Of a DNA stretch of 39,369 bases, positions 1-7,047 are shown in pieces. The DNA comes from Clostridia bacterium (lineage in GTDB: Bacteria > Bacillota > Clostridia > Christensenellales > Aristaeellaceae): positions 1-39,369 of the forward strand of contig JAUMVT010000016.1 in assembly GCA_030529995.1 (NCBI GenBank). The letters run 5' to 3'. Each line of letters begins with the position of its first letter. The first letter of the stretch is position 1. The notes beneath the pieces are model-generated. The model saw nothing but the letters and a program-made list of their open reading frames with translations, searched no databases and was not told where the DNA came from. Made by a program: the position numbers and the translations under genes.

Positions 1-1
1 A

Positions 2-637
2 AAAGCAGTTGACGAATTGAAACGGCAGGGTCGTCAGCAGGAGATCGAAGCCTACCTCAAGGCTCACCCTGTACAGAAGTTGCCCAAGCAGGTAACACAT
101 CTCAGTGGACAGCTTATGCAGGATTATCTGGATGACATGAAACTCTGTCAGGCATATGCTGAACGAAACCGCAAGCGCATTGCTTTTATTATTGCTGGAT
201 ACATGGGTTGGCCGGATGAAGTTTGTGACGACATCATCGACACCAAGCATAACTATATTACCACACTCCCTGATGGGCAGCATGTCCTCCGCAAAGGGGC
301 TGTCTCTGCACTCTCTGGTGAACGGCTGGTCATCCCTATGAACATGCGCGACGGTACACTCCTGTGTACAGGAAAGGGAAATCCGTATTGGAACTACTCC
401 GCTCCTCATGGCGCAGGACGCATCATGTCCCGCTCGGAAGCCAAAGCCAAGGTAGACATGCAGGCGTTTCAGGAATCCATGCGCGGTATTTATACTACGT
501 CTGTCTGCGAAGCCACGAAGGATGAATCGCCTATGGTTTATAAGCCGATGGAACAGATTGTCTCTGCCATTGGAGATACTGTTATCATTGACCGTATCAT
601 GCAGCCTGTCTATAACTTCAAAGCCAGCGACGCATAA
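2..637 (+). CDS. rtcB: RNA-splicing ligase RtcB, C-terminal part (cut by window edge)
   Basis: RtcB joins RNA 2',3'-cyclic phosphate or 3'-phosphate ends to 5'-OH ends using GTP and Mn2+. The frame is open to the left edge, so the N-terminal half is missing. What remains shows the family's C-terminal block: NMRDGTLLCTGKGN, then NYSAPHGAGRIMSRSEAK, whose histidine in HGAGR is the residue that family members guanylate, and finally MVYKPMEQIV near the end. The protein ends in YNFKASDA with a TAA stop, and a good ribosome-binding site for the next gene follows at once. Phages often carry RtcB-like ligases, where they are thought to repair cleaved tRNAs; that role here is inference. Confidence 0.93.
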   Translation, partial: KAVDELKRQGRQQEIEAYLKAHPVQKLPKQVTHLSGQLMQDYLDDMKLCQAYAERNRKRIAFIIAGYMGWPDEVCDDIIDTKHNYITTLPDGQHVLRKGAVSALSGERLVIPMNMRDGTLLCTGKGNPYWNYSAPHGAGRIMSRSEAKAKVDMQAFQESMRGIYTTSVCEATKDESPMVYKPMEQIVSAIGDTVIIDRIMQPVYNFKASDA

Positions 638-647
638 GGAGGTAAGC

Positions 648-866
648 ATGAAGACAATTACCCTCTATGAATGCAACTATTGCCACACTCGTTTCGACTC
701 TGTAGATGCCTGCTCCGCTTGTGAACAGCACCATAAGAGGCCGGAAGAAATTGCTGAAGTAACTTATCTGAGTATCGATAAAGATGCCGATGGTTACCCG
801 GATGTGATTGCGGTTCGGATGGTCAATGGAAAAGTGATGAGATATAAGAAGACAATATCGAGGTAA
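648..866 (+). CDS. small zinc-finger-like protein (72 aa)
   Basis: Start chosen at the ATG 6 nt after the AGGAGG that follows rtcB. The N-terminal 25 residues carry a CxxC pair (ECNYCHTRF) and a second CxxC followed by paired histidines (CSACEQHHK), so the protein probably binds one zinc ion. The C-terminal half is a short beta-rich stretch with alternating charges and no recognisable catalytic motif. I do not recognise a named family. Its place between rtcB and nrdD, in the same direction and tightly spaced, suggests co-transcription. A small nucleic-acid-binding or adaptor role is only a guess. Confidence 0.75.
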   Translation: MKTITLYECNYCHTRFDSVDACSACEQHHKRPEEIAEVTYLSIDKDADGYPDVIAVRMVNGKVMRYKKTISR

Positions 867-872
867 TAAAGA

Positions 873-1124
873 ATGCCACTCAAAAATACCGTAGACCTGA
901 TGCTCAGCGATGATTATAAAGATCGCTTCCGTGCTGAGTATTATCAGACCAAGGAGCGTTACCAACGCCTGCACCTGATGATTATCAAGTATGAGATTGG
1001 TACGCTGGATTTCCAGCCTGATTGCCCGCTGGATCTGCTGAAGCGTCAGGCAAAAGCAATGGGTGAATATCTCTATGTGCTTGAGATGAGAGCCCAGCTT
1101 GAAGAAATTGATTTGGAGCAATGA
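873..1124 (+). CDS. hypothetical protein (83 aa), helical
   Basis: Begins 6 nt after the previous stop and ends 13 nt before the nrdD start, so it sits in one transcription unit with both. The sequence is almost wholly predicted helix: a hydrophilic N-terminus, then DYKDRFRAEYYQTKERYQRL, then a second long amphipathic helix ending in ALEE-like acidic residues. There are no cysteine clusters, signal peptide or membrane segments. Small helical proteins of this layout, with a DDYKxRFxAEYxQ-like start, are common in phage and integrative-element early regions of Firmicutes. I cannot name a function. Confidence 0.75.
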   Translation: MPLKNTVDLMLSDDYKDRFRAEYYQTKERYQRLHLMIIKYEIGTLDFQPDCPLDLLKRQAKAMGEYLYVLEMRAQLEEIDLEQ

Positions 1125-1137
1125 AACGAGGGATACC

Positions 1138-2316
1138 ATGAACGTAATCAAGCGCGACGGTGCAGAAGTACCGTTTGATCTTGAAAGGATTCGCTCTGCT
1201 ATTTCACGAGCGAACGCCGAAATCCCTGAGAGCTTGAATCTATCTCAGGAAAGAGTAAGCAACGTTACGAATGCGGTTGTTGCTCAATGCATTAGTATGC
1301 AGCACGCACCGCATGTCGAAGAAATTCAGAATATCGTTGAAAATGAACTAATGAAGAGCGGAGCATATGAGGTGGCAAAAGCATATGTTTGCTATCGCTA
1401 CGAGCATGCGCTTCGCAGGCAGGGAAACACTATTGACGGTGCGGTTCTTGGAATTGTCAATTACCGCAACGAGGAAGTCAAGCAGGAAAACAGTAATAAA
1501 AATCCAAGCGTTCTCCCTACACAGCGGGATTATATTGCAGGCGAAGTCAGCAAAGACATTACCCGCCGTATTCTTCTTCCAAAGGAAATTATGGACGCGC
1601 ATGACAAAGGCATCATCCACTTCCATGATTCTGATTATTTCATTCAGGATAGTCACAACTGTGACTTGGTAAATTTGGAGGACATGCTTCAGAACGGTAC
1701 AGTGATTAGCGGTACGCTGATTGAAAAGCCACACATGTTCTCTACCGCCTGCAACATTGCAACGCAGGTTATTGCACAGGTTGCCTCCAGCCAGTATGGC
1801 GGCCAGACGATTACACTCACGCATCTTGCTCCATTCGTTGAATCGTCACGTCAAAAATTCCGAAGTGATTATGCCGACATGGAAGCCGCGATGGGCTCTA
1901 CCGCATGGAATGAAATGATTGATCGCATGGTTCAGGAAGATATTCGTCGCGGAGTCCAGACGATGCAATATCAAATTATCACTCTGATGACCACCAATGG
2001 CCAAGCCCCGTTTGTCACGGTCTATATGGATATCAACGAAGCGTCAGAAGAACAGCGAGAAGATTTGGCTTTGGTGATTGCGGAAGTTTTACGGCAGCGT
2101 ATGCAGGGTGTGAAAAACGAGAAAGGCATCTGGATCACGCCTGCATTCCCAAAACTGATCTATGCGCTCGATGAAAATAATATAGTGCCGGGTTCTAGGT
2201 ATTATTACTTGACCGAGCTTGCAGCGCAGTGTACCGCCAAACGAATGGTTCCCGATTATATTTCACGGAAGATCATGCGCGAGCTGAAAGCTGGCGATGT
2301 ATATCCGTGCATGGGT
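1138..2316 (+). CDS. nrdD: anaerobic ribonucleoside-triphosphate reductase NrdD, exon 1 (codons 1-393)
   Basis: NrdD makes dNTPs from NTPs without oxygen by glycyl-radical chemistry. The start is the ATG at 1138. The first 90 or so residues form the ATP-cone that senses ATP/dATP (NVIKRDGAEVPFDLERI), followed by the first half of the reductase barrel. Read without splicing, the frame runs 11 codons into an intron and stops at 2349. Removing 2317-3108 joins CMG to CRSFL and gives a 728-residue protein, the usual family length. The break therefore marks a splice site and the gene is not damaged. The gene lies with nrdG, so the element brings a complete anaerobic class III reductase pair. Confidence 0.93.
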
Positions 2317-3108
2317 GGGACAAATCTCAGCTCATGTAAAACCTTTTGAACCACGCTCGTGGGTGTGGGGTATATCCCTGCTAACGGTTAGGACTCTCTG
2401 AGTTGAGACCGTGCGATCTTTATACTTCTATAATTCGTATTCATTATTTCTAAAGGGAGTGATTCTATAGAGGAAACGAAATATGAAGGGATTTTTATTG
2501 AAGGCGAAGATGTTTATCGTTTTGACCGAGGTGAGTACAAGAAACTCTGCAAATGGATTGACAATGTTGGATATTATATGGTTTCTTTCAGGCAAAACAA
2601 AAAGAAAAAGTATGTCAGGATTCATCGACTAATCGCTGAAACCCTTATCCCGAATCCAAATGATTATCCTCAAGTCAATCACATTGATGGGAATAAACTG
2701 AATAATCAAATGACGAATCTGGAGTGGTGCTCTAATTCTTATAATACTCAGCAAGGGTATGATAAGAACTTGTATCATAATCATCATCGCAGCCATGCCA
2801 TTATGGTAATCAATAAAGAAACCAAATGTACTTTTGAGTTTCCAAGTATCCGTTCTTGCGCAGAGGCGCTTGGACTTAATCGAAAAACAATTACAGGAAT
2901 CTTAAAAGGAACAAAGAAAACTAACAACTACCAATACGAATTTGAGTATATTGAACGTGTATCGACTATCCCTGATGAATGTATGGGAGTAGGGCTGGAG
3001 ATAAGCACCAGCGACGTTTTAGGAAACGAAGCGTCTGCAAAACCGAAGCGTAAGGCTGCTTAACGGCAGAAGATATAGTCAGTTCCCGTGGCGACACGGG
3101 GTTTAATG
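2317..3108 (+). ncRNA. group I self-splicing intron in nrdD
   Basis: The 5' exon end 2309-2316 pairs with an internal guide sequence at 2330-2337 over eight base pairs (GCAUGGGU with GCUCAUGU). The pair at the cut is U2316·G2330, the wobble that group I introns require at the 5' splice site. Near the 3' end AAGATATAGTC (3070-3080) matches the conserved S element of P7. A GCGA-capped hairpin follows at 3085-3100, and the intron ends in G at 3108. The exons join in frame at the active-site cysteine. The endonuclease gene occupies the middle. Phage T4 nrdD also carries a group I intron (formerly sunY), so the pairing of gene and intron class has precedent. The subgroup and the full P3-P9 fold were not modelled. 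Confidence 0.9.
2467..3063 (+). CDS. intron-encoded HNH homing endonuclease
   Basis: Homing endonucleases cut intronless alleles so that repair copies the intron in. Domains in order: a NUMOD4-like N-terminal beta segment, an HNH core (HRLIAETLIPNP then VNHIDGNKLNN and NLEWCSNSYN), and a NUMOD1-like DNA-binding segment (FPSIRSCAEALGLNRKTI). The first ATG in frame is 2578, but the reading frame and the N-terminal domain continue upstream to 2434 with no ATG, GTG or TTG. A Shine-Dalgarno-like AAAGGGAGTG at 2452-2461 points to ATA at 2467 as a possible rare start, so the start is uncertain. The gene ends at 3063, seven bases before the intron's S element, so its last codons may overlap core RNA structure. 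Confidence 0.87.
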   Translation: MEETKYEGIFIEGEDVYRFDRGEYKKLCKWIDNVGYYMVSFRQNKKKKYVRIHRLIAETLIPNPNDYPQVNHIDGNKLNNQMTNLEWCSNSYNTQQGYDKNLYHNHHRSHAIMVINKETKCTFEFPSIRSCAEALGLNRKTITGILKGTKKTNNYQYEFEYIERVSTIPDECMGVGLEISTSDVLGNEASAKPKRKAA

Positions 3109-4116
3109 TGCAGATCGTTCCTAACTGTGGATCGTTTCACGGATAAAGGGCTTGGCAATATCGCCAAGGCGAGGAACTATGTCCCCGGAAAACATAAATA
3201 TTATGGCAGATTCAATCAAGGTGTCGTGACAATCAATCTTCCTGATGTTGCGTTGTCTTCTGGCGGCGACATGGAGAAGTTCTGGCAGATCTATGAAGAA
3301 CGGTTGGAACTGTGTCACCGTGCTCTCAGGCTTCGTCATGAGCACTTGCTTGGCACACCATCTGATGTCGCGCCGATTCTTTGGCAGCATGGCGCACTGG
3401 CTCGTCTTGGAAAAGGCGAAGTTATTGATGCGCTCCTGTACAACGGGTACTCGACCATTTCGTTGGGGTACGCGGGTTTGTACGAGTGTGTCTACTATAT
3501 GACGGGAGAATCTCATACCGGAGACGGGAAAGACTTCGCGCTTGCGGTTATGCAGAAGCTCAACGATAAATGCGATGAATGGAAACTCGCGGAAAACATT
3601 GATTATTCGCCGTATGGGACACCAATCGAGAGTACTACTTACAAGTTTGCCAAGTGCTTGCAAAATCGGTTCGGTATCATTAAAGGAGTTACCGACCACA
3701 ACTACATTACCAATTCCTATCATGTCAATGTCCGCGAGCCCATCGACGCTTTCTCTAAACTCACCATTGAAGCCGAGTTCCAGCGGCTTTCTCCGGGCGG
3801 CGCAGTCAGCTATGTGGAGGTGCCTAATCTCCAGCATAATATTCCTGCTGTGCTGGAATTGATTCGGCACATCTATGACAACATTATGTATGCTGAACTA
3901 AATACCAAATCCGACTATTGCTGTGTTTGCGGTTTTGATGGTGAAATCAAAATCGTTAAGGACAACAACGGAAAGCTCGTCTGGGAATGTCCAAACTGTG
4001 GAAACCGCGACCAAAATAAAATGAGCGTTGTCCGCAGAACATGCGGGTATTTAGGTACGAACTTCTGGAATCAAGGCCGAACAGAAGAAATCCAAGACAG
4101 GGTGCTGCATCTATGA
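3109..4116 (+). CDS. nrdD: anaerobic ribonucleoside-triphosphate reductase NrdD, exon 2 (codons 394-728)
   Basis: This is the second half of the reductase. Its first codon after splicing is the cysteine of GCRSFL, which matches the thiyl-radical cysteine (Cys290) of phage T4 NrdD. The conserved YYGRFNQGVVTINL block and TPSDVAPILW follow. Near the C-terminus two CxxC pairs (CCVCGFDGE and CPNCGNRD) form the zinc site, and RRTCGYLGT holds the glycine (about residue 706 of the spliced protein) that NrdG converts to a radical. An in-frame ATG at 3088 lies inside the intron and is not the true start. The stop overlaps the nrdG start as ATGA. Confidence 0.93.
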   Translation, partial: CRSFLTVDRFTDKGLGNIAKARNYVPGKHKYYGRFNQGVVTINLPDVALSSGGDMEKFWQIYEERLELCHRALRLRHEHLLGTPSDVAPILWQHGALARLGKGEVIDALLYNGYSTISLGYAGLYECVYYMTGESHTGDGKDFALAVMQKLNDKCDEWKLAENIDYSPYGTPIESTTYKFAKCLQNRFGIIKGVTDHNYITNSYHVNVREPIDAFSKLTIEAEFQRLSPGGAVSYVEVPNLQHNIPAVLELIRHIYDNIMYAELNTKSDYCCVCGFDGEIKIVKDNNGKLVWECPNCGNRDQNKMSVVRRTCGYLGTNFWNQGRTEEIQDRVLHL

Positions 4117-4640
4117 GTAATTATGCTGCTATTAAACCAATGGATATTGCCGATGGCCCCGGCGTCCGGGTGTCCGTCTTTCTTTCGGGGTGTCCTCATC
4201 AGTGTCCGGGATGCTTCAACAGTGAAGCGTGGGATTATGACTACGGCACACCTCTTACACCTGAAGCGATTGAGAAGGTTCAAAGCCTTCTCGATCGCTC
4301 CTTTATTCAGGGCTTGACTTTGCTTGGCGGTGAACCGCTGGCTCCGCAAAACGTTGCAGCCTCTATACGTTTGGCAACCGTCGCCAAACGATTAGGGAAG
4401 GATGTCTGGATCTACACAGGCTATACCTTTGAAGATATTATGGCTCTGGCTTTTTCGAGCGAGCAGTACCGCAAGATTCTGATTCTTTGCGATATGCTGG
4501 TGGATGGCCCTTTCCAACAGGAGCAGGCAAATAAACAACTGGTGTTTAAGGGCTCTGCGAACCAGCGCATCATTGACATTCCTGCCAGTCTGGAGCAAAA
4601 GAAACTTGTCCTCTGGGAGGAGCCCTATGCGCATCATTAA
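4113..4640 (+). CDS. nrdG: anaerobic ribonucleotide reductase activating protein NrdG
   Basis: NrdG is a radical-SAM enzyme that installs the glycyl radical on NrdD. The 175-residue length is normal. CPHQCPGC near residue 27 is the CxxxCxxC iron-sulfur motif, preceded by the typical DGPGVRVSVFLSGC. GLTLLGGEPL matches the SAM-binding GGE motif, and LVDGPF comes later as expected. The start ATG overlaps the nrdD stop in an ATGA, so the two are translationally coupled, which suits their function as a complex. Its own 3' end overlaps the next gene by 14 nt. Confidence 0.95.
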   Translation: MSNYAAIKPMDIADGPGVRVSVFLSGCPHQCPGCFNSEAWDYDYGTPLTPEAIEKVQSLLDRSFIQGLTLLGGEPLAPQNVAASIRLATVAKRLGKDVWIYTGYTFEDIMALAFSSEQYRKILILCDMLVDGPFQQEQANKQLVFKGSANQRIIDIPASLEQKKLVLWEEPYAHH

Positions 4641-5025
4641 AAAGCGGGAAGTTCGCAAGGCCGGCAAGGGTGAACATCTGGTCTATCGTATCTATTATGG
4701 CGATGAGATCGTCTATGTCGGCAGAACTTCTCAACCGCTGTGTGATCGTCTTCGCAGTCACTTCTTCAAAAAGAAATACTATATTCTCATCGACATCAAT
4801 CAGGTCACTAAGATTGAGTACAGTGTTTATAAAACCGTCGCAGATATGTACCTGTATGAAATCTACTGGATCAATACTTTCCACCCACGGCTGAACAAAT
4901 CCGACCGTGCTGGCGATGATCTTACGGTGCAGTTGCCCAACGTCCGGTGGATGCAATATACGCCGCGCCTGTTTGAAAAGTGGAAAGCAGATATCAATGA
5001 GAGTCGGAATGCAACCAAGAAGTGA
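4627..5025 (+). CDS. GIY-YIG nuclease-domain protein
   Basis: A 132-residue protein whose residues 20-45 read YRIYYGDEIVYVGRTSQPL followed by DRLRSHF, the beta-hairpin, YVG and catalytic arginine layout of the GIY-YIG nuclease fold. MYLYEIYWINTFHPRLNKS supplies the later conserved Glu and Asn region. The start is the ATG inside the end of nrdG, after GGAGG. Such proteins can be free-standing homing endonucleases or other phage nucleases. Being next to an intron-bearing nrdD–nrdG pair makes a free-standing homing enzyme plausible, but there is no direct proof. No extra DNA-binding domain is obvious in the last 40 residues. Confidence 0.82.
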   Translation: MRIIKKREVRKAGKGEHLVYRIYYGDEIVYVGRTSQPLCDRLRSHFFKKKYYILIDINQVTKIEYSVYKTVADMYLYEIYWINTFHPRLNKSDRAGDDLTVQLPNVRWMQYTPRLFEKWKADINESRNATKK

Positions 5026-5030
5026 GAGGT

Positions 5031-5240
5031 ATGAGTATGAAACCCAAAGGGCAGTACGCCAAATATCCTTACAGAAATGGAATCTGTGAGGACTGCATTT
5101 ATCACTACTTGCTCGGCGGTGATGAATCGAGATGCAGCACAACTCGTCTTGGAATGTCGGATGTGATGTGTGCTCAAATTGCAGAGTGCCAATCGTATGT
5201 GTCAAAGCAGTCTTGCAGGAAGACAAATGATCCTGCGTGA
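5031..5240 (+). CDS. cysteine-rich small protein (69 aa)
   Basis: Starts 5 nt after the GIY-YIG gene's stop, with an adequate GAGAGGT ribosome-binding site. Six cysteines are spread along the chain: CEDC near residue 19, then single cysteines in SRCST, VMCAQ, AECQS and QSCRK. This looks like a metal-binding or structural small domain, but I know of no family with this pattern. There is no signal peptide or membrane segment. Another ATG at 5037 would remove only two residues. Its function is unknown; position and direction tie it to the nrdD–nrdG transcription unit. Confidence 0.65.
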   Translation: MSMKPKGQYAKYPYRNGICEDCIYHYLLGGDESRCSTTRLGMSDVMCAQIAECQSYVSKQSCRKTNDPA

Positions 5241-5320
5241 TGTTCTGGAATCTCACAAGAAAGACTATGGCCAAGCCTAAAACGAATTTTATTTAATCGT
5301 CAAGTAAAGGAGTAATGTTT

Positions 5321-5485
5321 ATGATTAACGCCGCTATTATCGCTGCTACTGCTGCCTGCGCCACTGCCAATCAGGCTGCTACCCTTGCTGCTCTTCAGGC
5401 GAACCGCCGTCTCAGAGAACAACGGGAAGAAGATGAGAAACGTCGGAAGGAGAAAAAGTCCAAGGAGGAAAAGAAGAATGCTTGA
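5321..5485 (+). CDS. small protein with alanine-rich helix and charged tail (54 aa)
   Basis: An AAAGGAG sequence ends 8 nt before the ATG at 5321; the ATG at 5315 would be too close to it. The first half is an alanine- and isoleucine-rich helix (MINAAIIAATAACATANQAA) that could be a weak membrane anchor or a packed helix. The second half is a highly charged Arg/Glu/Lys helix likely to form a coiled coil. The end overlaps the start of the next gene by 8 nt, which favours a real, coupled gene despite its size. No family is recognised. Confidence 0.6.
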   Translation: MINAAIIAATAACATANQAATLAALQANRRLREQREEDEKRRKEKKSKEEKKNA

Positions 5486-5687
5486 GTGGCTGAAGCCGTC
5501 CGGCGAGTGCTTGGAGTGCCGTGCCATGTTCATCGGAACTAATGGCAGTATGGGTTACGAAACCAACGTCGTCTACCGTGTGCTGGTGTTCATTCGTGAC
5601 AGCCGCATCTGGATCCGCTGCCGTTCTCATACGGACTGCCCTTATGATACGATGGTTGCGCTAACCAAGAACTGGCGGTTCCTGTGA
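5478..5687 (+). CDS. hypothetical protein (69 aa)
   Basis: The start overlaps the previous gene, and CCAAGGAGG lies just upstream, a strong ribosome-binding site. The protein has a beta-rich middle (VVYRVLVFIRDSRIWIRCRS) and a CLEC pair near the N-terminus, with two more cysteines later, so a zinc-ribbon-like fold is possible. It is the last plus-strand gene before a terminator hairpin. I recognise no family. Confidence 0.65.
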   Translation: MLEWLKPSGECLECRAMFIGTNGSMGYETNVVYRVLVFIRDSRIWIRCRSHTDCPYDTMVALTKNWRFL

Positions 5688-5697
5688 ATTAAAAATT

Positions 5698-5731
5698 GGG
5701 TTGTCTCTTTTTGCAAGAGGCAACCCTTTTC
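5698..5731. terminator. bidirectional rho-independent terminator
   Basis: A 12-bp stem with one U·G pair (GGGTTGTCTCTT at 5698-5709 and AAGAGGCAACCC at 5715-5726), a 5-nt loop and TTTT after it. On the minus strand the stem is followed by CAATTTTT. It lies between two convergent genes and can serve both. Confidence 0.8.
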
Positions 5732-5732
5732 T

Positions 5733-6083
5733 TTATGCGTTTGTAATGGCTTTCAGCATACTCTCCAGCAGGTTGCGCATTTTCTCGTTGCGTTCCCGCA
5801 GCACGGCATTCTCAGCCTCCAGCGCTTCTATTCTGGCTTTCAGTTCCACGGTGGGATCAATCAGGTCTTTTACCGCCTTGTGATCCAGATCGTCGTGAGC
5901 CTCCGGCTGTTCTGCCTTGTTCGCTTCATTGTTCAGATCTTCTTTAATCTTTATCAGTACTTCATTGCGCCATTTGTAAAGCGTCTGGGTGCTGATGTGC
6001 AGCTCTTCGCTCGCCTTTGCAACACCCAGCTCTTGCACCAGTTTCAGCGCTTCTTCTTTCTGCTCTTGGGTATATCGCACCAT
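5733..6083 (-). CDS. orphan helix-turn-helix protein, IS3 OrfA-like
   Basis: A 116-residue protein with an N-terminal helix-turn-helix of the transposase OrfA type (residues 3-40, RYTQEQKEEALKLVQELG then TQTLYKWRNE) and a C-terminal leucine-zipper helix (LKARIEALEAENAVLRERN). That is the layout of IS3-family OrfA, the DNA-binding half of a transposase. No OrfB follows and no inverted repeats are seen, so it is either an insertion-sequence relic or a DNA-binding protein now used as a regulator. The start is the ATG at 6083, six nt after AGGAGGG; an ATG 18 nt earlier precedes that site. It is the only leftward gene in the element portion. Confidence 0.8.
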   Translation of the reverse strand: MVRYTQEQKEEALKLVQELGVAKASEELHISTQTLYKWRNEVLIKIKEDLNNEANKAEQPEAHDDLDHKAVKDLIDPTVELKARIEALEAENAVLRERNEKMRNLLESMLKAITNA

Positions 6084-6218
6084 AAACAACCCTCCTGACA
6101 AGTTGGTTTAAGTAGTATTTCGTTGCCTGTTAAATAACTCCTTCTTTTTTATTTTTACCCGGAACATTCTAAACAAATTCGCCCCAATTAACTATAGCAA
6201 AGCACAAGGAGGTTAGGT

Positions 6219-6752
6219 ATGAACTGCATTGCAAAGTTCGATAAAGTCAGCTATGACACTTTCGTCAAGGACTGGATGGGGTCTGATCCGTACTTGAGTC
6301 AACACCTTGACACGATTGCCGACGTTGAAAAGAACCGCTATCTGCTGGAGCATTATAACAGTGTTCACCTTCCGGAACGCGCTACCGAAGGCTCTGCCGG
6401 CTATGATTTCTTCATGCCGATGGATATGCACTTTGAACCGGGGCATGTATTCAAATTCCCGACGGGGATTCGCTGCAAGATGGATCGCGGCTGGGTTCTG
6501 CTTCTTACGCCGAAGTCCGGTCTTGGTTTCAAGTATGGCACAAGGCTGCTGAATACCATCGGCGTGGTGGATGAGGATTACTACCATTCTGACAACGAGG
6601 GCCACATCATGGTCGGCTTGACGGTTGATAAACCACTGGACATCAAGGTCGGGCAAAAAATCATGCAGGGCATCTTCCTGCCGTATGGCATCACTTACGG
6701 AGACATGACAAAGGAGAAACGAAATGGCGGATTTGGCAGCACGGGAAAGTAA
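6219..6752 (+). CDS. dut: deoxyuridine 5'-triphosphate nucleotidohydrolase (dUTPase)
   Basis: dUTPase splits dUTP to dUMP and pyrophosphate, keeping uracil out of DNA and feeding dTMP synthesis. The trimeric family's motifs are present in order: ATEGSAGYDFF (motif 1), LTPKSGLGFKYG (motif 2), NTIGVVDEDYY followed by GHIMV (motif 3, with a short insert), QKIMQGIFLP (motif 4) and GGFGSTGK at the very end (motif 5, glycine-rich P-loop-like). The N-terminal 50 residues are an extension beyond the minimal domain. ACAAGGAGG precedes the ATG at good spacing. It fits the nucleotide-supply theme set by nrdD–nrdG. Confidence 0.94.
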   Translation: MNCIAKFDKVSYDTFVKDWMGSDPYLSQHLDTIADVEKNRYLLEHYNSVHLPERATEGSAGYDFFMPMDMHFEPGHVFKFPTGIRCKMDRGWVLLLTPKSGLGFKYGTRLLNTIGVVDEDYYHSDNEGHIMVGLTVDKPLDIKVGQKIMQGIFLPYGITYGDMTKEKRNGGFGSTGK

Positions 6753-7047
6753 TCCCATGGATAGTTTTACGACGAATCGTTCTGAGAGCCCATTTGTTGG
6801 CACGACGATTCCCGTCCCGCTTGTCGTAGAAAATGATGCGGTAAACCACCCTTCTCATTATACCTTCGGCAAGATCGAGAGCATTGATTATATCGACGCT
6901 GTTGGGCTTGGGTATGCGTTCTGTATTGGCAATACTCTCAAGTATTGTTCCAGAGCGGGTCATAAAGACGACCGCCTTCAGGATCTCAAGAAGGCGCGTT
7001 GGTATCTCGACCATGCTATTCAGAAGATAGAAAGCGGTGAGTACTGA
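6724..7047 (+). CDS. DUF3310 family protein
   Basis: A 107-residue protein with a disordered N-terminal 38 residues, then the DUF3310 signature: VNHPSHYTFGKIESIDYID, FCIGNTLKYCSRAGHKD and LKKARWYLDHAI. The family is nearly confined to phages and integrated elements and is sometimes called a nucleotide kinase, but its activity is not settled. The start lies 29 nt inside the dUTPase gene, so the two are coupled. The stop overlaps the ATG at 7047. Confidence 0.9.
   Translation: MADLAARESNPMDSFTTNRSESPFVGTTIPVPLVVENDAVNHPSHYTFGKIESIDYIDAVGLGYAFCIGNTLKYCSRAGHKDDRLQDLKKARWYLDHAIQKIESGEY

Noticed and set aside
2317-3108. Reading nrdD as two split or broken genes
   Set aside because: The P1 helix, S element and exact in-frame join show an intron. 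Each half lacks what the other supplies.
5166-5280. A 27-codon frame ending MILRDVLESHKKDYGQA
   Set aside because: It mostly overlaps the cysteine-rich gene, has no ribosome-binding site and no known relative.
5733-6083. A complete insertion sequence around the OrfA-like gene
   Set aside because: There is no OrfB, no inverted repeat pair and no target duplication that I could find.
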